Under the pieces are notes generated by a model. The model was not told the origin of the DNA and made no database searches. It was given only the letters and a program-made list of their open reading frames with translations. A program made the translations under genes and the position numbers. A stretch of 7,144 nucleotides of DNA from an uncultured Oscillospiraceae bacterium (GTDB taxonomy: Bacteria > Bacillota > Clostridia > Oscillospirales > Ruminococcaceae), in the NCBI GenBank assembly GCA_900556525.1, contig USOZ01000089.1, forward strand, positions 1-7,144, given 5' to 3'. Positions 1-4,926 of the stretch are shown here, in pieces. Numbering within the stretch: position 1 is the first letter of the stretch; every line of letters starts with the position of its first letter.

Positions 1-225
1 GTGCGTTCCGTGAATTTCGGTCAGCCTGCACGGATTTTCCGCCGCGAAGCGTTCGATCGCCGCGCGCGGGATAAGCTCGTCGCGGTCGCCGTACAGAATG
101 TGCGTGACGGGTGAGAGGGCGCGGACGGGATTTTCGCGCGCGAACTTCAGATACCGCCACGAAAGTACAGCCGAGGAGCTTTCCGCAATGAAAAAATGGG
201 AGGAGGGCGCGCTGAATGGACTGGT
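1..225 (-). pseudogene. 5'-truncated alpha/beta hydrolase remnant (C-terminal part)
   Basis: Read on the minus strand, this is 75 open codons running off the left edge. They contain SWRYLKFARENPV, then THILYGDRDELIP, then FAAENPCRLTEIHGTH. That pattern is the C-terminal third of a serine alpha/beta hydrolase: a strand ending YGxxD supplies the catalytic Asp, and the later HGTH is the likely catalytic His region. The nucleophile motif GxSxG and the lid should lie upstream, but a stop codon (226-228) closes the frame and no ATG, GTG or TTG occurs in the open stretch. The lost part overlaps the start of the opposite-strand membrane protein gene, whose Shine-Dalgarno lies inside this remnant. I infer a decayed gene whose 5' half was replaced. 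Its 3' end is outside the window, so a functional shorter protein from a rare start such as CTG cannot be fully excluded. Confidence 0.72.
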
Positions 226-653
226 TTAATCTTTTCGGGCTGATTTTCGTGGCTGCTATTCTTATCCCGAACATCATTTTCGCCGCCACACACCCCGACG
301 GCTTCGAGAACAAATACAACAACAAAACGGCCGAAACGCTGGAGCAGGTCGGTCGGTTCGGCTGCTTCGGATTTATGTTCATTTCGCCGCCGTTCGTATG
401 CTTAGATTACCCGTTCGACGGCGCGCAGACGCTATATATCGTCCTCGGCGCGGCGCTCACCGCGCTTTACTGCCTAGGTTGGGCGATTTTTTGGCGCGAA
501 AGCTCAGTCAGAAAGGCGCTTGCGCTGTCGATTCTCCCGTCGCTGCTCTTTCTCGAAAGCGGAATTCTTACGCTTCATATCCCGCTTATAATACTTTCGG
601 TAATATTTACGATATGTCATATTACAATAAGTTATAAAAATGCGGTTATATAA
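216..653 (+). CDS. Small integral membrane protein, unknown function
   Basis: A 145-residue protein with about four hydrophobic segments: residues 5-24, about 46-64, about 70-93 and a long hydrophobic region at about 100-138. A short polar stretch (residues 26-45, rich in N, K and E) follows the first segment. There is no catalytic motif or cleavable signal peptide. The start is supported by AGGAGG at 201-206, nine bases from the ATG. From memory, proteins with the opening MxWxNLFGLIF...IPNIIFA and an ending LIxxSxIFxxxHIxISYKN recur as hypothetical proteins in Clostridia, so this looks like a real conserved family and not a chance frame; that is recollection, not a search. It is a single-gene unit closed by a terminator at 662-689, unlinked to the transport operon. 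Function unknown. Confidence 0.85.
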   Translation: MDWFNLFGLIFVAAILIPNIIFAATHPDGFENKYNNKTAETLEQVGRFGCFGFMFISPPFVCLDYPFDGAQTLYIVLGAALTALYCLGWAIFWRESSVRKALALSILPSLLFLESGILTLHIPLIILSVIFTICHITISYKNAVI

Positions 654-661
654 TATCAACG

Positions 662-689
662 CCGTCCGCGTAAAAACGGACGGTTTTTT
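662..689 (+). terminator. Rho-independent terminator of the small membrane protein gene
   Basis: A perfect 7-bp GC-rich stem, CCGTCCG (662-668) with CGGACGG (677-683), has an 8-base loop and six T residues directly after it (684-689). It begins eight bases after the stop codon at 651-653, the standard layout for an intrinsic terminator, and insulates this gene from the operon promoter downstream. Confidence 0.92.
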
Positions 690-846
690 GCGTCTGTTCC
701 TGCAATTTTTCTTTTTGAGATATTCATATTGCATTTGTGCTGCGGTATAAAATCATTTGTGAACATTTCATTTTTGCAGCTTTGCGAAAGCGAAAATTTC
801 ATAATTCTGCATATATTCCGCACATTACGACTACATTTTGGTAAAT

Positions 847-871
847 ATTATAGTGCTATATGCACAATTAT
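847..871. promoter_or_regulatory. Candidate operator: 25-bp near-palindrome upstream of the operon promoter
   Basis: ATTATAGTGC (847-856), TATAT (857-861) and GCACAATTAT (862-871) form a dyad in which 8 of 10 arm positions match, including a perfect GTGC/GCAC core. It ends 21 bases before the -35 box at 893, a position suited to an activator or an upstream-bound regulator. No regulator gene is in the window, and AT-rich DNA produces such dyads by chance fairly often. Confidence 0.35.
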
Positions 872-892
872 TCAGAAATTTCAAAAAAGTGC

Positions 893-921
893 TTGCACTG
901 CCGCACCAAATCTGCTATAAT
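893..921 (+). promoter_or_regulatory. Sigma-A type promoter of the transport/catabolism operon
   Basis: A TTGCAC -35 box (893-898, 5 of 6 consensus matches) and a perfect TATAAT -10 box (916-921) are separated by the ideal 17 bases. Transcription would begin near 927-930, giving a leader of about 100 bases before the ATPase start. This is the best promoter match I see in the window and the only one clearly placed to drive the plus-strand genes from 1030 on. Confidence 0.88.
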
Positions 922-964
922 GAAGTCACAAAAGGAATTTGCAAGATTTAAAACAAAATAATTC

Positions 965-1008
965 AAAAAGCAGGCAATGGAGTCTTTGAAACCGTTGTCT
1001 GCTTTTTT
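965..1008 (+). terminator. Leader terminator/attenuator hairpin before the ABC operon
   Basis: The core stem is 11 bp: 970-980 pairs with 992-1002, including two G-U pairs, around an 11-base loop (981-991). Five more A-T pairs (965-969 with 1003-1007) extend it, and six T residues (1003-1008) follow the core. It lies between the promoter and the first structural gene, ending only five bases before that gene's Shine-Dalgarno. A terminator placed there means either conditional read-through (attenuation) or a separate transcript of about 80 bases that ends here. I see no consensus of a TPP, purine or PyrR-type leader and no strong antiterminator stem. Confidence 0.75.
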
Positions 1009-1029
1009 GCATAGAAAGGAATGATCGAT

Positions 1030-1803
1030 ATGAGCAGCAACACGGAAATTATGCTGAAGGACATCGGAATGGTGTACAAGACAACGGACGGACGCGACGT
1101 AACCGCGCTCACGAGCGTATCGCTCGACATTCAGAGGGGAGAATTTATTTCCCTGCTCGGACCGTCCGGCTGCGGAAAGACCACCCTTCTGCGGATTATC
1201 GCCGACCTGCTCCAGCCTACTTCGGGAACAATAACCGTCGGCGGCGAATCTCCGAGAGCCGCGCGGCTTAAACAGCGCTATGGGATAGTTTTCCAGAGCG
1301 CGGTGCTTTACGACTGGCGGACCGTCAAGAAAAACGTTATGCTCCCGCTCGAAATAATGCACGTTCCAAAGGCGGAACGCAGCGAAAGAGCGGAGAAAAT
1401 GCTTGAACTTGTCGGACTTACAGATTTCGCGAACCATTACCCGAATCAGCTTTCGGGCGGTATGCAGCAGAGAGTCGGAATAGCGCGCGCCTTGGCGCTC
1501 CGCCCCGAAATTCTTCTGATGGACGAGCCTTTCTCGGCACTCGACGAATTCACCCGCGAAAAGCTGCACATGGACTTGCTGAGAATTTGGCGAAAAACGA
1601 ACAAAACCATTATATTTGTAACGCACAATATCTCGGAATCGGTTTTCCTCTCCGACCGCGTATGCGTCCTCTCCCCTCACCCGGGACGGCTCTCCGCAGT
1701 CGTTGATATTGACCTTCCGAGACCGCGCACCATGGAAATGCGCGACACTCCGCACTTCACGGAGCTTGTCGCAAAAGTGCGAGGCAGCTTCGAGGGCGTT
1801 TAA
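1030..1803 (+). CDS. ABC transporter ATP-binding protein, NitT/TauT (nitrate/sulfonate/taurine/pyrimidine) class
   Basis: A 257-residue nucleotide-binding subunit that powers import through the two permeases encoded next. All motifs are present: Walker A GPSGCGKTT (about 44-52), Q-loop Gln89 followed by LYDWRTVKKNV, a spacing typical of the NrtD/SsuB/TauB/ThiZ group, signature LSGGMQQ (141-147), Walker B ILLMDEP (161-167) and the H-loop His199 in FVTHN. The length is normal for the family. I place the start at 1030 and not at the in-frame ATG at 1021, because the Shine-Dalgarno GAAAGGA (1014-1020) abuts the earlier ATG but lies nine bases from the later one. This is the first gene of the operon; its stop codon overlaps the Shine-Dalgarno of the next gene, which implies coupled translation. 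The ATPase sequence cannot define the substrate; its neighbours suggest a pyrimidine or related ring compound. Confidence 0.97.
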   Translation: MSSNTEIMLKDIGMVYKTTDGRDVTALTSVSLDIQRGEFISLLGPSGCGKTTLLRIIADLLQPTSGTITVGGESPRAARLKQRYGIVFQSAVLYDWRTVKKNVMLPLEIMHVPKAERSERAEKMLELVGLTDFANHYPNQLSGGMQQRVGIARALALRPEILLMDEPFSALDEFTREKLHMDLLRIWRKTNKTIIFVTHNISESVFLSDRVCVLSPHPGRLSAVVDIDLPRPRTMEMRDTPHFTELVAKVRGSFEGV

Positions 1804-1815
1804 GGAGGCGATAAA

Positions 1816-2631
1816 ATGCGGGCTGTAAAGAAATTTCTGAAATCAAAGCAATTCGTAACGCTCGTGTGGGTTTTCGGAATATTCGTTGTCTGGGAAATAT
1901 TCGCGTTTATCGTCGAGGGAACAAAGCGCACGCCGATAAACGTCCTGCCGCACACATGGCAGATCGTCGGATCGCTTTTCAGCGACAGTAAGGTCAGCGG
2001 ACAGCAGACAATGGCGCAGCTCATCGCTTCAAGCTGTGCGGAAACGCTGCTTCGAGCGGGAATAGGCTTCGTGATAGGTACGGTTCTCGGATATGCGCTC
2101 GCGCTGCTGATGAACCTCTCGTCGATAGTCGAAAAAATTGCTTTTCCCTACCTTATGATAATTCAGATGATACCGATACTCGGTATGGCGCCGATAATCC
2201 TCGCGATAACGAAAGACATAAACACTTCACGAATAGTTATCGCCGCGATACTGACGTTTTACCCCGTTTCGACAAACGTTCTGGCGGGATTTAAGGCGGT
2301 CGAAAAAGAAAAACATGAGCTTATGTATTCCTACGCGGCGAATAAGTTCCAGCTTTACACAAAAACGCTTATCCCCGCGTGTATCCCCTACTTTTTTACA
2401 GGGCTGAAAATATCCGCGCCTATGGCGATAACCGCGTCGATACTCGTGGATACGCTTCAGGGCGGAAACGGACTCGGCTGTATGCTTTCGCAGTCGCTCA
2501 AGGGCGGTATGACAAGACTTGTTTTCTGGAATATCGTGCTTATAAGCGCGCTGATAGGTATTCTGAGCTTCTGGCTCATGGGTAAGCTCGAAGACCTGCT
2601 CTGTCCGTATAAGCAAAAAAAGCAGAGCTAG
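1816..2631 (+). CDS. ABC transporter permease 1 (BPD_transp_1 / SsuC-TauC-like)
   Basis: A 271-residue inner-membrane subunit. About six hydrophobic segments are visible, near residues 14-33, 82-99, 108-130, 140-158, 199-216 and 237-257. The cytoplasmic coupling loop (EAA loop), which docks on the ATPase, spans about 163-198 and has the expected helix-turn-helix form (EKHELMYSYAANKFQLYTKT, then LIPACIPYFFTGLK). The usual Ala at the EAA position is Met/Tyr here, so the motif is diverged but complete. LPHTWQIVGSLF (44-55) and the later GGNGLGCML match the family. AAGGAGG at 1802-1808 lies seven bases before the ATG and overlaps the stop of the ATPase gene. It probably pairs with permease 2 as a heterodimer, whereas many NitT/TauT systems use a single permease as a homodimer. 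Confidence 0.95.
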   Translation: MRAVKKFLKSKQFVTLVWVFGIFVVWEIFAFIVEGTKRTPINVLPHTWQIVGSLFSDSKVSGQQTMAQLIASSCAETLLRAGIGFVIGTVLGYALALLMNLSSIVEKIAFPYLMIIQMIPILGMAPIILAITKDINTSRIVIAAILTFYPVSTNVLAGFKAVEKEKHELMYSYAANKFQLYTKTLIPACIPYFFTGLKISAPMAITASILVDTLQGGNGLGCMLSQSLKGGMTRLVFWNIVLISALIGILSFWLMGKLEDLLCPYKQKKQS

Positions 2632-2646
2632 GGAGGTGCTGAAAAA

Positions 2647-3456
2647 ATGAAAATGAAAAAGCTGCTTAACTCCGTTTCGGGAGTGGCTCTGCCGCTGGCT
2701 TTCGGCATAATAATCTTTATTCTCTGGCAGACGCAGGTTCTCCACTCCATGCTCGGCACAGACACGATAACTCTCCCGCTCCCGACGAGAATAGGCGAGA
2801 TAATCTCCGACAACTCCGAAGCGATAGGCGGACACGTTAAAATAACGCTGACCGTAGCGCTTAGCGGACTTGCAGCAGGCTCGGTGCTCGGGTATCTTAT
2901 CGCCGTTATCGCGACAATTTTTTCAAAATGGGGCGCGGGCGGACTTACGATAATCTCCGCGTTCAACGCGATCCCGATAGTGGCGCTCGCTCCCGTAATA
3001 AACAACTGGACGCGCGATATAAGCTCAGAAGTTGACGTGCGAAGCACGATAGCGAAAGCTCTCGTCGTTACAATATCCTGTACAGCTTCAATGAGCGTGA
3101 ACGCGTTCCGCGGACTTACCGAGCTGAAGCCGTTTTCACAGGATCTGATGAAATCTTATGCCGCACCCGCCGTAACGGTTTTCACGAAGTTAAGGCTTCC
3201 GAACTCCGTTCCCTACATATTCACGGCGCTTAAAGTAAGCGTTCCCGCGTCGGTAATAGGCGCGCTCGTAACCGAATATTTCGCGGAGGACACCGTCGGC
3301 GTAGGCAGACAGATACGCGAAAATATCGTAAAAGGACAATATCCGACAGCGTGGGCGTATATCGCGGTAGCGTGCCTGCTCGGAATATGTATGTACATCG
3401 TGCTTATGATAGCCGAACGGCTCATACTCGGGCGCAGGCGCTCGCATTTACGCTAA
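2647..3456 (+). CDS. ABC transporter permease 2 (BPD_transp_1 / SsuC-TauC-like)
   Basis: A 269-residue paralogue of permease 1 with the same plan. It has an N-terminal helix (about 12-29), LPLPTRIGEIISD in place of LPHTWQIVGSLF, a core of hydrophobic helices, and an EAA loop at about 159-196 (ELKPFSQDLMKSYAA, then LRLPNSVPYIFTALK). The C-terminus is basic (GRRRSHLR), as expected for the cytoplasmic side. GGGAGG (2631-2636) lies ten bases before the ATG and overlaps the last base of the permease 1 stop. A stretch near residues 117-137 (AIPIVALAPVINNW, then RDISSEVD) carries a longer polar insertion than the same place in permease 1. The two permeases being different proteins is consistent with a heterodimeric translocation pore. 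Confidence 0.95.
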   Translation: MKMKKLLNSVSGVALPLAFGIIIFILWQTQVLHSMLGTDTITLPLPTRIGEIISDNSEAIGGHVKITLTVALSGLAAGSVLGYLIAVIATIFSKWGAGGLTIISAFNAIPIVALAPVINNWTRDISSEVDVRSTIAKALVVTISCTASMSVNAFRGLTELKPFSQDLMKSYAAPAVTVFTKLRLPNSVPYIFTALKVSVPASVIGALVTEYFAEDTVGVGRQIRENIVKGQYPTAWAYIAVACLLGICMYIVLMIAERLILGRRRSHLR

Positions 3457-3459
3457 AAA

Positions 3460-3479
3460 ATAACGGAAAACCCCGTTAT
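3460..3479 (+). other. Intercistronic stem-loop before the binding-protein gene
   Basis: ATAACGG (3460-3466) pairs perfectly with CCGTTAT (3473-3479) around a six-base loop, starting three bases after the permease 2 stop. No T-run follows (ATATAAAAC), so it is not a standard terminator. In ABC operons a hairpin at this place can protect or help process the mRNA so that the binding protein is made in excess over the membrane subunits; that role is inferred from position only. The binding-protein gene has its own good Shine-Dalgarno, AAAGGA at 3499-3504, nine bases from its ATG. Confidence 0.5.
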
Positions 3480-3513
3480 ATATAAAACATATAAAAAGAA
3501 AGGAAGAACAACC

Positions 3514-3747
3514 ATGAAAGCAAGAAGAAAATCAATCCTTATCGCAGTCGCAATGATTGCGGCAATCGCACAGGCGGCGTCGTGCAGCAGCTCTGAAAAG
3601 CCCGCTTCCGACACATCGGCAGCTACATCTGCCGAAACGACAAACGACTCCGCAGCAGACTCCTCCGAATATTGTCCTTTGAAACGACAACAGCCTCCGC
3701 AGCAGATACCTCAGAAACTGCCGAAGCGGCTTCTTCCGGTGAAATGA
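3514..3747 (+). CDS. Lipoprotein signal peptide and linker: 5' part of the frameshifted binding-protein gene
   Basis: The frame starts at a well-placed ATG (AAAGGA at 3499-3504). It encodes MKARRKS, a hydrophobic helix (residues 8-22) and a lipobox-like AASC with Cys24 as the lipid-attachment residue (position -3 is Ala, not the usual Leu). Next comes a Ser/Thr/Ala/Asp/Glu-rich linker typical of Firmicute substrate-binding lipoproteins. After about codon 52 the composition changes abruptly to Gln/Pro/Lys/Arg and the frame stops at 3745-3747, while the same acidic Ser/Ala/Thr linker resumes in the -1 frame. So the real gene passes from this frame into the next one near 3667-3681. As the sequence stands, this piece alone would be a useless 77-residue peptide. 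Its stop overlaps an ATG (3744-3746) in the continuing frame. Confidence 0.85.
   Translation: MKARRKSILIAVAMIAAIAQAASCSSSEKPASDTSAATSAETTNDSAADSSEYCPLKRQQPPQQIPQKLPKRLLPVK
3634..3716 (+). repeat. Imperfect direct repeat, 47-base period, in the lipoprotein linker
   Basis: GAAACGACAA followed by a CTCCGCAGCAGA element occurs at 3634-3669 and again, with substitutions, at 3681-3716. Both copies encode the same phrase (ETT..SAAD.SE), the first in one frame and the second in the -1 frame. The offset of 47 bases is one short of 48, so the repeat itself shows the frame loss: either one base was lost from a 48-base duplication or the duplication was created out of frame. Confidence 0.75.
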
Positions 3748-4733
3748 CCCACGAAGAGATCATTAAAGCGGCAGCAGCAGACGGTAAAGTTGGAAACTGG
3801 GGCCTCGGAAACGAGTACGAGATTCAGGCGCTCCTCACAAAGTACGGCCTGCCCGCAGATTATATCACTCAGGACTTCACAATGGACCAGTTCGACTCAG
3901 ACGCGGTAACTCTCGCTTCGGCAATGACCTATAACGAGCTTGGCCTTGTGGTAAACAGCTATGACGGCGGCTACAGCTACGGCGATACCGTAAGCACAAT
4001 AGACATGAACGACGAAGGCGTAGCGATGCTCGAGGACAACCTCTTCTGTTCAAAGGCTTTCGCCGAGGCAAATCCCGCAACCGTAAAGGCTTTCGTTTCC
4101 GCATCAATGAAGGGCTGGGCATACGCGTGCGCTAATCCCGAAGAGGCTGCTCAGATAGTATTCGACGCAGGCTCGTCAGTTTCCGCCGACCACCAGCTCC
4201 ACATGGCTAACGAGGTCGCAAAGCTCGTTACGACAAACATGAAGGGCGAAACGGTTTCCGCAGACGACGTAGGAAACATGGACGAAGAAGCAATGCAGCA
4301 GACCCTCGACCTCGCAAAGCAGTACATTATCCTTGAGGACTCCGCCGCAAAGGAAAAGCTCGCTTCTCTTACGCTTGACGATATAAGAAGCACAGCTTAT
4401 CTCACCTACGACCCCGAAAAGGACGGCGCTCCCGAAAAAACGGACGTTTCCGTTCAGCTCAAGTGGCTCCCGCAGGCGCAGTTCATGGGCTATTATGTAG
4501 CACAGGCAAAAGGCTACTACGACGAAGTTGGTCTTAACGTAACGATCATCCCCGGCGGCGGCGACATTTCCGAAACTACCGCAGTTTATAACGGCACAGT
4601 TGATTTCGGCGTAACATGGGTATCCAATCTCATCAACGCTGACGCGGGCGGAATGGATCTGCTCGAGGTAGCTCAGGTCTACCAGCGTTCGGGTCTTGTA
4701 CTTGTATACAAGAACGACACATTCAAGAAATAA
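3672..4733 (+). CDS. NMT1/THI5-like ABC substrate-binding protein, circularly permuted (body of the frameshifted gene)
   Basis: This is the ligand-binding part of the transporter, expected outside the membrane. It begins in the acidic Ser/Ala linker and runs into HEEIIKAAAADG. From 3786 (KVGNWGLGNEYE) to about 4400 (LDDIRSTAYL) comes what is normally the second part of an NMT1/THI5-like protein: ASAMTYNELGLV, GVAMLEDNLF, MKGWAYACANPEEAAQIV, AMQQTLDLAKQY. After a short joint (TYDPEKDGAPE, 4404-4436) comes what is normally the first part: KTDVSVQLKWLPQAQFMGYY, GYYDEVGL, IIPGGGDISE, VDFGVTW, AQVYQRSGLVLV. It ends at TFKK, exactly where the chain normally continues to GKxVGNWG. Nothing appears missing from either half. 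The true start is the ATG at 3514 if the frameshift is a sequencing error. Otherwise only weak starts remain (TTG 3672, ATG 3744 overlapping the upstream stop, neither with a good Shine-Dalgarno), and the product would lack a signal peptide. The family is firm; the ligand is inferred. Confidence 0.85.
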   Translation: MSFETTTASAADTSETAEAASSGEMTHEEIIKAAAADGKVGNWGLGNEYEIQALLTKYGLPADYITQDFTMDQFDSDAVTLASAMTYNELGLVVNSYDGGYSYGDTVSTIDMNDEGVAMLEDNLFCSKAFAEANPATVKAFVSASMKGWAYACANPEEAAQIVFDAGSSVSADHQLHMANEVAKLVTTNMKGETVSADDVGNMDEEAMQQTLDLAKQYIILEDSAAKEKLASLTLDDIRSTAYLTYDPEKDGAPEKTDVSVQLKWLPQAQFMGYYVAQAKGYYDEVGLNVTIIPGGGDISETTAVYNGTVDFGVTWVSNLINADAGGMDLLEVAQVYQRSGLVLVYKNDTFKK

Positions 4734-4755
4734 GCCTACCACTCATTTCATCATA

Positions 4756-4887
4756 CTTTCCCCCTAAAGGGAAGGGCTGATTAAATCGGGTATGCAGCCG
4801 CGATCTATTCAGCACTTCCCAAATGACTCCGCAGATCCGGCTTTCTGCGGGGTCGGCGGAAAGCCGCTGCGCGGCGGCGGTTTTCCG
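4756..4887 (+). other. Run of consecutive stem-loops between the binding protein and hydA
   Basis: The 193-base gap between the binding-protein stop (4733) and the hydA start (4927) is mostly base-paired. HP1 is 4756-4762 with 4769-4775 (7 bp, one G-U). HP2 is 4776-4788 with 4801-4813 (11 of 13 pairs). HP3 is 4825-4835 with 4844-4854 (11 bp, one G-U). HP4 is 4857-4867 with 4877-4887 (11 bp, one G-U). GGGAAG of HP1 (4769-4774) can instead pair with CTTCCC (4815-4820), extending HP2 and excluding HP1. No T-run follows any stem, so none is a standard terminator. It may be a dispersed structured repeat, an mRNA-stability element or a cis-regulatory RNA. I recognise no known class. Confidence 0.6.
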
Positions 4888-4926
4888 GCGAAAAATGCCG
4901 AAAAGAATACGAAAGGAAGAATCAAT

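Larger units (their letters stand above)
654..1029 (+). other. AT-rich intergenic control region
   Basis: This gap of 376 bases has no convincing gene. A 63-codon frame at 729-920 has no Shine-Dalgarno, ends inside the -10 box and reads like translated AT-rich DNA. The region contains the upstream terminator (662-689), a near-palindrome (847-871), a strong promoter (893-921) and a terminator-like hairpin (965-1008). A weak second promoter is conceivable (TTCATA 723-728, TATAAA 746-751, spacing 17), but its -35 box matches only 4 of 6 positions. The rest, about 752-846, shows nothing I can name. Confidence 0.7.

Noticed and set aside
729..920. 63-codon plus-strand frame in the control region
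   Set aside because: It has no Shine-Dalgarno, ends within the -10 box of the operon promoter, and resembles translated AT-rich spacer.
928..1010. TPP, purine, xanthine or PyrR-type control element in the leader
   Set aside because: A GATTTAAAACA stretch at 945-955 faintly recalls PyrR leaders, but the rest of that binding loop is absent, and the CUGAGA-type TPP core and the purine-aptamer core are not seen. Only the terminator hairpin is supported.
1021..1029. ATG at 1021 as the start of the ATPase
   Set aside because: The Shine-Dalgarno GAAAGGA ends at 1020, directly against this ATG. The ATG at 1030 has the correct nine-base spacing.
868..1755. Long open frame on the minus strand opposite the ATPase gene
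   Set aside because: It overlaps a complete ABC ATPase with every motif present, shows no recognisable domain, and has the composition of a reverse-strand shadow. The same holds for the other minus-strand frames opposite the permeases, the binding protein, hydA and preA.
3667..3683. Programmed -1 ribosomal frameshifting to join the two parts of the binding-protein gene
   Set aside because: No X XXY YYZ slippery heptamer occurs at the switch, and there is no obvious downstream pseudoknot. The 47-base repeat offset explains the frame change better.
4407..4420. 14-base identity between the binding-protein joint (TACGACCCCGAAAA) and hydA at 6091-6104, as a possible recombination scar
   Set aside because: Both encode the common phrase YDPEK with the preferred codons of this genome, and the identity does not extend on either side, so chance is sufficient.
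4825..4890. Terminator between the binding protein and hydA
   Set aside because: The stems at 4825-4854 and 4857-4887 are strong, but the sequence after them is GCGAAAAATG with no T-run on the plus strand, so intrinsic termination is not supported.
4792..4926. Upstream ATG of hydA adding 45 residues
   Set aside because: It has no Shine-Dalgarno, the added residues are encoded by the hairpin-rich spacer and do not look like the dihydropyrimidinase N-terminus, while ATG 4927 has AAAGGA at nine bases and starts the family sequence MDIIIRNGT.
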